In this document: in pieces, positions 10,270-18,650 of the stretch
Numbering within the stretch: position 1 is the stretch's first letter
Layout: every line of letters begins with the position of its first letter
The notes under the pieces: model-generated
The model's database searches: none
Told to the model about the DNA's origin: nothing
The model's input: only the letters and a program-made list of their open reading frames with translations
From: Bacteroidales bacterium
Lineage (GTDB): Bacteria > Bacteroidota > Bacteroidia > Bacteroidales > UBA4417
Direction: 5' to 3'
Assembly (NCBI GenBank): GCA_016707785.1
Contig: JADJGZ010000002.1
Location: 301,590 to 365,589 of the forward strand
Length of the DNA: 64,000 nucleotides
Translations under genes and position numbers: made by a program

Positions 10270-10298
10270 TTGAAGCAATCCAAATTTCATTAATTTTG
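10270..10298 (+). promoter_or_regulatory. Promoter of tdh
   Basis: A TTG at 10270-10272 (-33) and TAATTTTG at 10291-10298 (-7) are separated by 18 bases, close to the Bacteroidota promoter spacing. The start codon follows at 10346, leaving a leader of about 40 bases. The 300-base gap is shared with the oppositely oriented kbl promoter. Confidence 0.6.
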
Positions 10299-10345
10299 CC
10301 CCGCATTGTGAATCATATAACAATAAACCATACAAATTAATTCTC

Positions 10346-11308
10346 ATGAAAAACATTCTTGTCATCGGTTCAGTAGGACAAATAGGTTCAGAGCTCACCA
10401 TGGAGCTTCGTAAACGTTATGGAAATGCAAATGTAGTGGCAGGCTTCAGATCAACAAAGCCTACTGGTGAGCTATTGGAATCTGGCCCGGCAGAAATCGT
10501 GGATGCTACCAATGCACAGCAAATTGCCGATATCGTCAAGAAGTACAAAATTGATACTATTTATAACCTTGCAGCAATTTTATCGGCTGTTGGTGAAAGT
10601 AAACCTCTCGTTGCCTGGAATACTGGAATTGGCGGATTAATGAACTGCCTTGAAGTAGCCAGGGAATTCAATTGTGCAGTTTCTACACCTAGCTCAATCG
10701 GAGCCTTCGGATCCAGTACTCCATTGGACAATACACCACAAGATACCATTATGCGTCCTGGTACAATGTACGGTGTTTCCAAAGTTGCCGGTGAATTACT
10801 CAGCGATTATTATTACAAAAGATTTGGAGTAGATACCCGTTCGGTCCGTTATCCCGGAATTATTTCCAATGTTACTTTACCAGGTGGAGGTACTACTGAT
10901 TATGCCGTTGAAATTTATTATGAAGCAATAAAATCCCAGAAATACACCTGTCCACTTGGAGCCGGAACATTCCTCGATATGATGTATATGCCTGATGCAA
11001 TCAATGCAGCAATAGATCTTATGGAAGCCGATCCTTCAAAACTGGTTCATCGCAATGCCTTCAATGTTACTGCCATGAGTTTTGATCCGGAAATCATTGC
11101 TAAAGAAATCAGGAAACATATCCCGTCCTTCACAATGGATTACCAGGTTGACCCTATGAAACAAGGAATTGCCAATTCCTGGCCAAATAGTATGGATGAT
11201 AGCTGTGCCCGAAAAGAATGGGGCTGGAATCCTCAGTGGAATCTTGAGAAAATGACCATTGATATGATTCGCGCAATCAATGAAAAGAAAGAAAAAGGTT
11301 TAATATAA
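10346..11308 (+). CDS. tdh: L-threonine 3-dehydrogenase, SDR (epimerase-like) type
   Basis: This NAD-dependent enzyme oxidises L-threonine to 2-amino-3-ketobutyrate. It is an extended short-chain dehydrogenase of 320 residues: the Rossmann motif GSVGQIGSEL is at residues 8-17, and the catalytic YxxxK is in MYGVSKVAGELL near residue 143. The YPGIISN, TTDYAVEIYYEA and GTFLDMMYMPDAI segments are typical of the epimerase-family threonine dehydrogenases known from Flavobacterium and relatives, not the zinc-type Tdh of E. coli. The divergent kbl supplies the next step, so the pair converts threonine to glycine plus acetyl-CoA. A terminator follows directly. Confidence 0.92.
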   Translation: MKNILVIGSVGQIGSELTMELRKRYGNANVVAGFRSTKPTGELLESGPAEIVDATNAQQIADIVKKYKIDTIYNLAAILSAVGESKPLVAWNTGIGGLMNCLEVAREFNCAVSTPSSIGAFGSSTPLDNTPQDTIMRPGTMYGVSKVAGELLSDYYYKRFGVDTRSVRYPGIISNVTLPGGGTTDYAVEIYYEAIKSQKYTCPLGAGTFLDMMYMPDAINAAIDLMEADPSKLVHRNAFNVTAMSFDPEIIAKEIRKHIPSFTMDYQVDPMKQGIANSWPNSMDDSCARKEWGWNPQWNLEKMTIDMIRAINEKKEKGLI

Positions 11309-11325
11309 TCTGCCAGTTGAATACA

Positions 11326-11356
11326 GGAGCCCGGTTTTCCGGGCTTCTTTATTTTA
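11326..11356 (+). terminator. Rho-independent terminator of tdh
   Basis: A stem AGCCCGG / CCGGGCT with a TTTT loop is followed by TCTTTATTTT, 18 bases after the tdh stop codon. Confidence 0.8.
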
Positions 11357-11401
11357 ATGCCCTTGCCTTGAATGAACTTTATTTTTTGTGAGTATTTGGA
11401 G

Positions 11402-11409
11402 TAATTTTG
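11402..11409 (+). promoter_or_regulatory. -7 promoter box of mnmA
   Basis: TAATTTTG matches TAnnTTTG and lies 17 bases before the mnmA ATG at 11427, implying a very short leader. No convincing -33 TTG at about 20 bases was found. Confidence 0.5.
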
Positions 11410-11426
11410 CAGCCAAAATCTGAAAT

Positions 11427-12491
11427 ATGCAAATTGCCGCCCTGGTATCGGGTGGAGTCGACAGCTCCGTAATGTTGTACCTGTTGAAGGAAATGGGGTA
11501 TGAACCTACGATCTTTTATATCCGGATTGGTATGAAGGAAGAGGAAGGCTTTATGGATTGCGCATCAGAAGAAGATATTGAACTCACTACCTGGTTAGCA
11601 AGGCATTTTGGACTAAAAATGGAGGTTGTGCCTTTGCACAAGGAGTATTGGGATAATGTAATGGCCTATACCCTTGATGCTGTAAGGAAAGGGTTAACCC
11701 CAAACCCTGATGTGATGTGCAATCGGCTTATCAAGTTTGGGGAGTTTGAAAATCATTGGGGAAAAGATTTCGACAAAATCTCAACAGGGCATTATGCCAC
11801 AATTGTTGAAAAGGAAGGTCTTTCCTGGTTAGGGACAGCCAAAGACCCGATCAAGGACCAGACAGATTTCCTTGCCCAGATTACCTATAACCAGGTCAAA
11901 AAATTGATGTTCCCGGTTGGTAATCTACTAAAACAGGAAGTAAGAGCTATTGCCCATGAAGTGGGAATGCCCAGCGCCCACCGCCGCGACAGCCAGGGAA
12001 TATGCTTCCTGGGAAAAGTAAATTATGTTGATTTTCTAAGGAAATATATTGGAGAAAAGGAAGGAAAGATCATAGAGCTCGAAACCGGGAAATTTTTGGG
12101 AAAACACAAGGGATTCTGGTTTCATACCATCGGACAAAGAAAAGGATTGGGTCTCGGCCAGGGACCCTGGTTTGTTGTCAAAAAGGATATCGATGAGAAT
12201 ATTATCTATGTTTCAAACGGATACGATCCTTTATCCCAATATGGTGACAAGATCAGGCTGGTTGATTTGAACTTTATCACATCAAATCCATGGCTCAATC
12301 AATCTGGCCCCCATCCGGTTACCTTTAAAATCAGGCACACACCCGAGTTCTCTAAAGGTAGTTTAACTTATCATGGAGATCATTGGATCCTGCAATCTGA
12401 AAAACCTGTCGCAGGAATCGCTGCCGGACAATTTGGTGTAATCTACGACAAGGAGCATGAAATCTGCCTGGGAAGCGGAGTTATTGATTAA
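11427..12491 (+). CDS. mnmA: tRNA-specific 2-thiouridylase
   Basis: This cytoplasmic enzyme installs sulfur on uridine 34 of Glu, Gln and Lys tRNAs using ATP and a persulfide relay. The PP-loop SGGVDSS is at residues 8-14. The family motif TPNPDVMCN carries the first catalytic cysteine (near residue 102), and DSQGICFLG carries the second (near residue 197). HTIGQRKGLGLG in the central domain is diagnostic. The 354 residues are normal. The N-terminal insert is slightly unusual (RIGMKEEEGFMDC), as in many Bacteroidota copies. gldH follows 37 bases later and may be co-transcribed. Confidence 0.95.
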   Translation: MQIAALVSGGVDSSVMLYLLKEMGYEPTIFYIRIGMKEEEGFMDCASEEDIELTTWLARHFGLKMEVVPLHKEYWDNVMAYTLDAVRKGLTPNPDVMCNRLIKFGEFENHWGKDFDKISTGHYATIVEKEGLSWLGTAKDPIKDQTDFLAQITYNQVKKLMFPVGNLLKQEVRAIAHEVGMPSAHRRDSQGICFLGKVNYVDFLRKYIGEKEGKIIELETGKFLGKHKGFWFHTIGQRKGLGLGQGPWFVVKKDIDENIIYVSNGYDPLSQYGDKIRLVDLNFITSNPWLNQSGPHPVTFKIRHTPEFSKGSLTYHGDHWILQSEKPVAGIAAGQFGVIYDKEHEICLGSGVID

Positions 12492-12528
12492 CTAAGTATT
12501 ATAATTGTAAACAAGAAAACATCTCTTT

Positions 12529-13002
12529 ATGAAAAGAACAGGATTTATAGGGCTTCTCATTGGATTCGTCCTGATCATTGCTTCATGCGCTAATAAGGGC
12601 CCTGTATTTGAGAAGTATCATAAATTTGATAATAATACCTGGGACCGGTTTAACCAGGTGGTTTTCACTATTCCGATGGAACCGGAAGAATCGGATTATT
12701 CGATCTCCCTGATTCTTAAACCCACTGAAAAGTATGAATATTCCACCATGCCAGTGTATGTGATTATTACTACACCTTCTGGTGAAGAGCGGATGAATGA
12801 AATTAAGATCCCGGTAAAGCAAGACAATAAATTTATCGGCAAGGAAGAAGGAAAACCACTGATTATCAAATCGGTGTTGTGGAAAGAACTGAGAATGTCA
12901 GGAAAAGGTAGCTGCAAGCTTAGCATTGAAAACATGATCCCCAAAATCCAAACCCAGGGAATCGCTGAAATTGGTGTTATTGTGGAAAAGGTTGAGCATT
13001 AA
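12529..13002 (+). CDS. gldH: Gliding motility lipoprotein GldH
   Basis: The 157-residue protein starts with a lipoprotein signal (LIGFVLIIASCANKG, lipid cysteine near residue 20). The body shows the GldH pattern: an early KFDNNTWDRFNQVVF segment, then SDYSISLILKPTEKYEYSTMPVYVIITTP, an edge-strand-rich beta domain. Known GldH is needed for gliding or for T9SS function in Bacteroidota, anchored in the envelope. It lies 37 bases after mnmA and converges on ribF. Assignment rests on the overall pattern and length. Confidence 0.8.
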   Translation: MKRTGFIGLLIGFVLIIASCANKGPVFEKYHKFDNNTWDRFNQVVFTIPMEPEESDYSISLILKPTEKYEYSTMPVYVIITTPSGEERMNEIKIPVKQDNKFIGKEEGKPLIIKSVLWKELRMSGKGSCKLSIENMIPKIQTQGIAEIGVIVEKVEH

Positions 13003-13049
13003 AATTGCGACCTCTTTTGAAGGAAATCTTTCCCCGGTTTGTGACAAAA

Positions 13050-13991
13050 TTAATTTTTTGACCCAAGGTTTTCGAAGAACCTTGCAACCTCAATCTGATC
13101 TTTGAAAAGTTGTTCCTTTAATTGTTCCAACCCCCCAAACCGTTTTTCATCCCGGATTCTCTCGAGGAAATAGAGGCTGATCGCTTCTGAGTATATCTCC
13201 TCACTAAAATTGAAAATATTTACTTCAACAGTCAGGCGATTTGCATCTATGGTCGGACGAATGCCTATATTGCTCATTCCCTGGTATACGTTTCCGTTCC
13301 ACTTAATCTGAGAAGCATAAACTCCGAGAGAGGGAATGAGTTTGTGTTTATCATAGGGTTGAATATTGGCTGTTGGAAACCCGATAAGTTTGCCTATTTG
13401 GTTTCCCCTTACAACACGGCCCCTGATTGAATATTTATAACCCAGCAGACAGTTAGCCCTGGCTACGTTTCCTTCCAACAGAGCTTCACGGATAGCAGAT
13501 GAACTCACTATCTGATGACAATGTTCTATTGGTTCAACCTGTTCAACCGTGAAATCATATTGTGCTCCCATTTCTTCAAGAAGCGTAAAATCACCCATTC
13601 GGTCGCGTCCAAAAAAATGATCATACCCCATGATCACCTTACTAATCATGATTTTATCTACAAGGACATTTTTAATAAAATCGGAAGGTGTAAGTGTTGA
13701 AAATGCTGTATCGAAAGGAATTACCAGAAGGATATCGATTCCTGCCTCACGAAAGCGCTCAATTTTTTCATCCAGGGATTGCAGCAAACGAACATCGGAT
13801 ACATTCCCCAGTACCAGCCTTGGATGTGGTTCAAAAGTAATCACAGCGGATTCACAATGATTTTCAGATGCTGAAGTAATGAGCCTGTTAAGAATCTCAA
13901 GATGCCCCTTATGTACACCGTCGAAAACTCCTACTGTCACTACCGGACGGCAATGAGAATGAAAATCAGAAATGGAAGTATAAATCCTCAC
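13050..13991 (-). CDS. ribF: Bifunctional riboflavin kinase / FAD synthetase
   Basis: The protein phosphorylates riboflavin to FMN and adenylates FMN to FAD. The N-terminal nucleotidyltransferase carries GVFDGVHKGHLE (residues 22-33) and the later SSSAIREALLEG motif. The C-terminal flavokinase carries GNQIGKLIGFPTANI (near residue 197). The 313 residues are standard. Its start is 30 bases after the asd stop on the same strand, so the two are probably one transcript. I saw no FMN riboswitch upstream. Confidence 0.95.
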   Translation of the reverse strand: MRIYTSISDFHSHCRPVVTVGVFDGVHKGHLEILNRLITSASENHCESAVITFEPHPRLVLGNVSDVRLLQSLDEKIERFREAGIDILLVIPFDTAFSTLTPSDFIKNVLVDKIMISKVIMGYDHFFGRDRMGDFTLLEEMGAQYDFTVEQVEPIEHCHQIVSSSAIREALLEGNVARANCLLGYKYSIRGRVVRGNQIGKLIGFPTANIQPYDKHKLIPSLGVYASQIKWNGNVYQGMSNIGIRPTIDANRLTVEVNIFNFSEEIYSEAISLYFLERIRDEKRFGGLEQLKEQLFKDQIEVARFFENLGSKN

Positions 13992-14021
13992 AAGAAATCA
14001 GGTTCTGGGGTTTATGGGACA

Positions 14022-15029
14022 CTAACCATTGACCAACTCATTATCTACCAGGTATGCAGCAATTTGTACTGCATTGGTTGCAGCACCTTTCCTCAGGTTA
14101 TCAGCTACTATCCAAAGATTGATAGTGTTAGGCCGGGATTCATCACGCCGGATTCTTCCAACAAATACCTCATCCCTGTTCTCTGCATATTTGGGCATAG
14201 GGTAAATCGATTTATCAGGTTCATCCTGGACAATAATACCCTTTGAAGATGAAAGGAGTTTTAGAATGGATGCTATTTCAAATTCCTTTTCAAACTCAAC
14301 ATTTACAGCTTCGGAGTGCCCCCCGGTTACAGGGACCCTCACAACTGTTGCAGTTACTCCTATATTGTTGTCACCGAGAATTTTCCGGGTTTCATTTACA
14401 AGTTTCGTCTCCTCCGAAGTATATCCATTGGCTTCAAAGGTACCTCCATGAGGAAATAGATTCAGGTCGATAGGATGGGGATATACGCGTTCACCATTTA
14501 CCCCCGAACGTTCATTTTTAAGTTGTTGAACAGCTTTTTGACCGGTTCCTGTAACTGATTGATAGGTAGAAACCACCACTCTTTTGATCCCAAATGCCCG
14601 GTGTAAAGGGGCCAGGGCCAATACCATCTGGATGGTTGAGCAGTTCGGATTGGCAATAATTTTATCAGAAGCTTTTAAAATAGATGCATTTATTTCCGGC
14701 ACAATCAGTGGAATATCAGCATCCATCCTCCAGGCTGAGCTATTATCAATAACAGTGGTACCCACTTTGGCAAAAGCAGGGGCAAATTCCCTTGAAATAG
14801 ATCCGCCGGCGGAAAAGATAGCAATGTCAGGTTTCCTCGAAATAGCTTCCTTCATGTCAACTATTTTATAAGGCATATTGTTGAAATGAATCTCCTTCCC
14901 AACAGATTTTTCTGATGCAACTGGAATAATTTCCGTAATTTTATCAAATGGAAGGTATCTGCCTTCCTCAAGTACCTTCAACATCACTCCACCTACTAAG
15001 CCTGTTGCTCCAACTACTGCTATTTTCAT
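14022..15029 (-). CDS. asd: Aspartate-semialdehyde dehydrogenase
   Basis: This NADPH enzyme reduces aspartyl phosphate to aspartate semialdehyde for lysine, threonine and methionine synthesis. The Rossmann motif GATGLVGGVML is at residues 7-17. The active-site cysteine is in IIANPNCSTIQMV (near residue 130), and the substrate-binding VRVPVTGGHSEAVNV motif is near 230. The 335 residues match the family. A -7 box (15059-15066) is just upstream. ribF lies 30 bases downstream. Confidence 0.96.
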   Translation of the reverse strand: MKIAVVGATGLVGGVMLKVLEEGRYLPFDKITEIIPVASEKSVGKEIHFNNMPYKIVDMKEAISRKPDIAIFSAGGSISREFAPAFAKVGTTVIDNSSAWRMDADIPLIVPEINASILKASDKIIANPNCSTIQMVLALAPLHRAFGIKRVVVSTYQSVTGTGQKAVQQLKNERSGVNGERVYPHPIDLNLFPHGGTFEANGYTSEETKLVNETRKILGDNNIGVTATVVRVPVTGGHSEAVNVEFEKEFEIASILKLLSSSKGIIVQDEPDKSIYPMPKYAENRDEVFVGRIRRDESRPNTINLWIVADNLRKGAATNAVQIAAYLVDNELVNG

Positions 15030-15058
15030 ATTGACTAGGGATATTTTTTTTCAGATTG

Positions 15059-15066
15059 CAAATTTA
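15059..15066 (-). promoter_or_regulatory. -7 promoter box of asd
   Basis: It reads TAAATTTG on the minus strand, matching TAnnTTTG, 30 bases before the asd ATG. No clear -33 element. Confidence 0.5.
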
Positions 15067-15098
15067 GGATATTTAAATTAATCGTAAGGAGCCTTAAA

Positions 15099-17696
15099 AT
15101 GAAGAACACTTGTGTTTTATTGTTTCTCATCCTGTTTCCGGGGATGATGAAAGCCCAATGGAATGATTCATTCGGCGATGGTAATTTTACATCCCAGCCT
15201 GTTTGGGTGGGCGACTCCACTGACTTCAAAGTCAACAGCAGTATGCAACTACAAATAAATGCTTCCGGAGAGGGTGTATCTCATCTTTCTTCTGAATGTA
15301 TAACAAACCAGGAGATGGAATGGTCATTTTGGGTGAAAATGAGCTTTAGTCCCAGTGATAATAATTATTGTAAAGTTTACCTTATTTCTGATCAGCCCAA
15401 TCTTGAATCTGATGTTAACGGCTATTACCTGAAGTTAGGAGAATCAGGATCTGGTGACGCGATCGAACTTTTCCGTCAATCAGGGAGTCAATCCGTTTCC
15501 TTATGCCGGGGAAGTGTCGGATTACTGGCATCTTCTTTTACTATTAAGATCAAAGTCATTCATGAAAATAATGGCAAATGGTCAATTTTTGCAGATCCAT
15601 CCGGAGGCGAGGAATATCTTCCCGAAGCATCAGCGACTGATACCTCTTTCATCAATGGAAATTGGTTTGGTCTGCTTTGCAAATACACTTCCAGTAATAG
15701 TACAAAGTTTGTATTTGATGACTTCTATGCTGGAAATATCCTGTTAGACGATGTTCCTCCTTTGCTTTATGAGGTTACCGCTCTTTCATCCAACAGCCTG
15801 AAATTGATTTTCAGTGAACCGATCAGTCCTGTTAACATGAATGAACTTTCCATGTTCAATGTTGATAAAGGAATGGGAAGTCCCATCCTTGCTGAACGAG
15901 ATCCCTATGATCATGCGCAGCTTTTTCTTGCATTCAGCAAGGCATTCAAGGAGGATTCCGTCTATGTTCTTAGTGCAAAGGGCATTACTGACCTTTATGG
16001 CAACTATATGGAGGACACTATGCTTAATTTCACATGGCATGTACCGCACCGATTTGATTTGCTGATTAATGAAATCATGGCTGACCCGGATCCTCCTGTG
16101 GGATTGCCGGGCTATGAGTATATTGAACTTTTCAACAATTCGGATTTTAAAATTGATCTGACCGGCTGGAGTATCAGTATTGGAAATACCGTTAAGGAAC
16201 TATCTACGAAAACAATATCTCCAAAAGGATTTATTCTTCTATGCGACGACGGAGCCTCTGCTGAACTGGCACCTTTTGCAATGGTTAATGGCTTTACATC
16301 ATTCTCGTTGTCAAATACAGGGGCTGAAATAACGCTGAGGAGTCCTTACAATGCAACGATTCATTCAGTTTCTTATCAGGATCATTGGTATAAGAATGAT
16401 TTTAAGCAACAAGGGGGGTGGTCATTGGAACAAATAGATCCTTTGAATCCCTGTGGTGCAGATAGAAACTGGATGGCTTCCACTGATGACCGGGGAGGGA
16501 CGCCCGGGGAGATAAATTCTGTTTCCCGGCCTAATCCTGATTTACAGAATCCGACAGTCTCGGCTGTAGGAATCATGGATTCCCTTAATGTCTCCGTCAG
16601 GTTTTCTGAAAGCATGGATAGCCTGGTACTCTCGCAAACCATGAATTATAGTATAGATCAGGGTATAGGTTATCCAATATCTGCAGTAGCTGTGAGTCCG
16701 GAATTCAAACAGGTTGTGTTGAACCTGCCTGAAGTAATCAGCAGAGGGAAAATTTATACCATCACCTTCCAGGGATTCTTTGAGGATTGTTCCGGCAATC
16801 GCATGGATACAGGTTTGGTGACCCGGTTTGCCTTACCTGAAAAAACATCAGGCAATGACCTTGTTATCAATGAAATACTTTTTAATCCTGCAGAAGGTTG
16901 CAGTGATTTTATTGAAATTTTTAACCGTTCCCAAAAAGTGTTGGATCTCTCGGAACTAACACTGGGTGAGTATGATACATTGTCTGGAATTTCATCAGGT
17001 GTGTCAGAATTACAGGTAGAATCCAGGTTGATTTTCCCAGGGGAATATATTGTATTTACAACGGATACGTCTACTCTTCAGCGATGTCACTCCTCCAGGA
17101 ACCCGGCCGGGCTTATCCAGGTTGAATCACTCCCCGCTATGGGGAATGATGAGGGGGCAATTTCCCTGCTAAGGGAAACAGGTGAATTAATTGATTGGAT
17201 GTGCTATTCAGAAGAGATGCACTACCCGCTCCTGGTTGATAATGAAGGCGTTTCACTGGAAAGGATACACCCTGAACGACCAGGATCTGATAGCAGGAAC
17301 TGGCATTCAGCAGCAGAAAGTGCTGGATTTGCAACTCCGGCTTTGCAGAATTCCCAATATGGGAAATTGCCTGAAATGAAGGATGTTATCGTTCTTGAGC
17401 CCAATATTTTCTCTCCTGATAATGATGGTCGCGATGACAACCTCATAATTGCATATTCATTTGAGTCTCCCGGAAATAATGCAACTGTGACCATTTATGA
17501 TGCCAGCGGAGTTCTGGTGAGGAACCTGGTTATCAATGAACTTTGTGGCTCACAAGGAAGCTGGACCTGGGATGGAATTGATAACAGGAGGCAAAAAGCT
17601 ATTATTGGTCGTTATATTGTTCATGTAGAAGTATTTGATATGAGCGGGAATTTGAAAAAATTTAACCGCACAGCTGTTCTGGCAGGATATTTATAA
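15099..17696 (+). CDS. Secreted lamin-tail protein with gliding-type C-terminal domain
   Basis: The protein has 865 residues with a signal peptide (MKNTCVLLFLILFPGMMKAQW). Residues ~20-200 form a lectin-like beta sandwich. Two bacterial Ig-like segments (LKLIFSEPISPVNM and VSVRFSESMDSLVLS) alternate with two lamin-tail domains, recognisable from LLINEIMADPDPPVG...YIELFNNS (near residue 325) and VINEILFNPAEGCSDFIEIFNRS (near 590). The C-terminal ~95 residues (ILEPNIFSPDNDGRDDNL, then the FDMSGNL stretch) resemble the gliding-motility/T9SS type B or FlgD-Ig-like tail that directs export to the surface. A cell-surface structural or adhesive role is inferred. Start chosen at the ATG opening the signal peptide. 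Confidence 0.85.
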   Translation: MKNTCVLLFLILFPGMMKAQWNDSFGDGNFTSQPVWVGDSTDFKVNSSMQLQINASGEGVSHLSSECITNQEMEWSFWVKMSFSPSDNNYCKVYLISDQPNLESDVNGYYLKLGESGSGDAIELFRQSGSQSVSLCRGSVGLLASSFTIKIKVIHENNGKWSIFADPSGGEEYLPEASATDTSFINGNWFGLLCKYTSSNSTKFVFDDFYAGNILLDDVPPLLYEVTALSSNSLKLIFSEPISPVNMNELSMFNVDKGMGSPILAERDPYDHAQLFLAFSKAFKEDSVYVLSAKGITDLYGNYMEDTMLNFTWHVPHRFDLLINEIMADPDPPVGLPGYEYIELFNNSDFKIDLTGWSISIGNTVKELSTKTISPKGFILLCDDGASAELAPFAMVNGFTSFSLSNTGAEITLRSPYNATIHSVSYQDHWYKNDFKQQGGWSLEQIDPLNPCGADRNWMASTDDRGGTPGEINSVSRPNPDLQNPTVSAVGIMDSLNVSVRFSESMDSLVLSQTMNYSIDQGIGYPISAVAVSPEFKQVVLNLPEVISRGKIYTITFQGFFEDCSGNRMDTGLVTRFALPEKTSGNDLVINEILFNPAEGCSDFIEIFNRSQKVLDLSELTLGEYDTLSGISSGVSELQVESRLIFPGEYIVFTTDTSTLQRCHSSRNPAGLIQVESLPAMGNDEGAISLLRETGELIDWMCYSEEMHYPLLVDNEGVSLERIHPERPGSDSRNWHSAAESAGFATPALQNSQYGKLPEMKDVIVLEPNIFSPDNDGRDDNLIIAYSFESPGNNATVTIYDASGVLVRNLVINELCGSQGSWTWDGIDNRRQKAIIGRYIVHVEVFDMSGNLKKFNRTAVLAGYL

Positions 17697-17758
17697 GAAT
17701 TTCCAGATCATACCCGGGAAAGAACTCATTAGCGGTAGCGGGTTTATAAATTCAGGAA

Positions 17759-18457
17759 TTATTCGACAGCATAGGCAATGGCTGCGATGCTAACTTTAAG
17801 TCCCGGAACTGTCAGAAGAATATTGGCACAGGATTCCAGAGTGGATCCAGTTGTAATCACATCATCAACAAGCAAGATGTGTTTATTGCTCAACTTTGAA
17901 ACATCTGTGACTTTAAAGATTTCTTTTACATTTTCAAAACGGGCAAAACGGGTTTTCCTGGTCTGTGTTTCAGTAGCAACGCTTCGGATAAAAGATGTTG
18001 TATCTATTGGTATTCCTGTGGACTCCGACAGTCCAATGGCAAATTGTTCGCTTTGATTATATCCTCTTTTTTTAAACTTTTTCCAGTGAAGTGGTACAGG
18101 AATTATCGCATCGATGTTTTTAAAATCCTGTTCCAGCATTAATTCTTTACCAAGGAGTTTTCCCGGATAAATTCCGGCTTCCTTCATTCCTTTGTATTTA
18201 AGTTGGTGAACTAAATGCTGAACCTTACCGCCTTTCACAAAGAAGTATAATGCTGCGGTTCTGAAAACAGGTACTCTGCCCCAGAAAATCTTGTCCAATG
18301 GATTATCTAGGACTTTATGGTAATTTGTCTTTGGAAGATCGAAAAGGCATTGAGTGCATAGTACCTGTTCGTGTTTAAAAAGAGAGTTTCCACAAGCAAG
18401 GCATAACCTTGGATAGAGTAATGAGAAAAAATCTGAAACATAAGAGATTAGCTTCAT
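17759..18457 (-). CDS. comF: ComF-family phosphoribosyltransferase-like protein
   Basis: The 232-residue protein has the ComF layout. An N-terminal four-cysteine zinc motif (CLACGNSLFKHEQVLCTQC, near residues 19-37) is followed by a phosphoribosyltransferase fold with IIPVPLHWKKFKKRGYNQ and the PRPP-binding loop ILLVDDVITTGSTLESC (near residue 195). ComF is needed for natural DNA uptake in several bacteria, and homologues are widespread where competence is unproven. It converges with the lamin-tail gene and stands alone. No other competence genes are in the window. Confidence 0.92.
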   Translation of the reverse strand: MKLISYVSDFFSLLYPRLCLACGNSLFKHEQVLCTQCLFDLPKTNYHKVLDNPLDKIFWGRVPVFRTAALYFFVKGGKVQHLVHQLKYKGMKEAGIYPGKLLGKELMLEQDFKNIDAIIPVPLHWKKFKKRGYNQSEQFAIGLSESTGIPIDTTSFIRSVATETQTRKTRFARFENVKEIFKVTDVSKLSNKHILLVDDVITTGSTLESCANILLTVPGLKVSIAAIAYAVE

Positions 18458-18650
18458 CGGATGAAAAGTTTAATAATTGAACAGGTATAGAAAAGAAACA
18501 AATTATAAATCAGCGAATTACAGTGGTATAAAAATTGAATATTTTGAATTGACAAATTGAAAAACAGAGTCAAATATACTGAATTGCAATGATAGGTAAC
18601 TCAGCACTGCCTCAAAATTTTATAAGCGAATAGTTCTGGTATAGTAAGGT

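Noticed and set aside
10047..10345. Riboswitch between kbl and tdh
   Set aside because: The gap has two promoter boxes and no recognisable threonine or glycine riboswitch core.
11427..12491. mnmA as a general ATP pyrophosphatase of other function
   Set aside because: The two cysteines, TPNPDVMCN and the central GQRKGLGLG region together identify MnmA.
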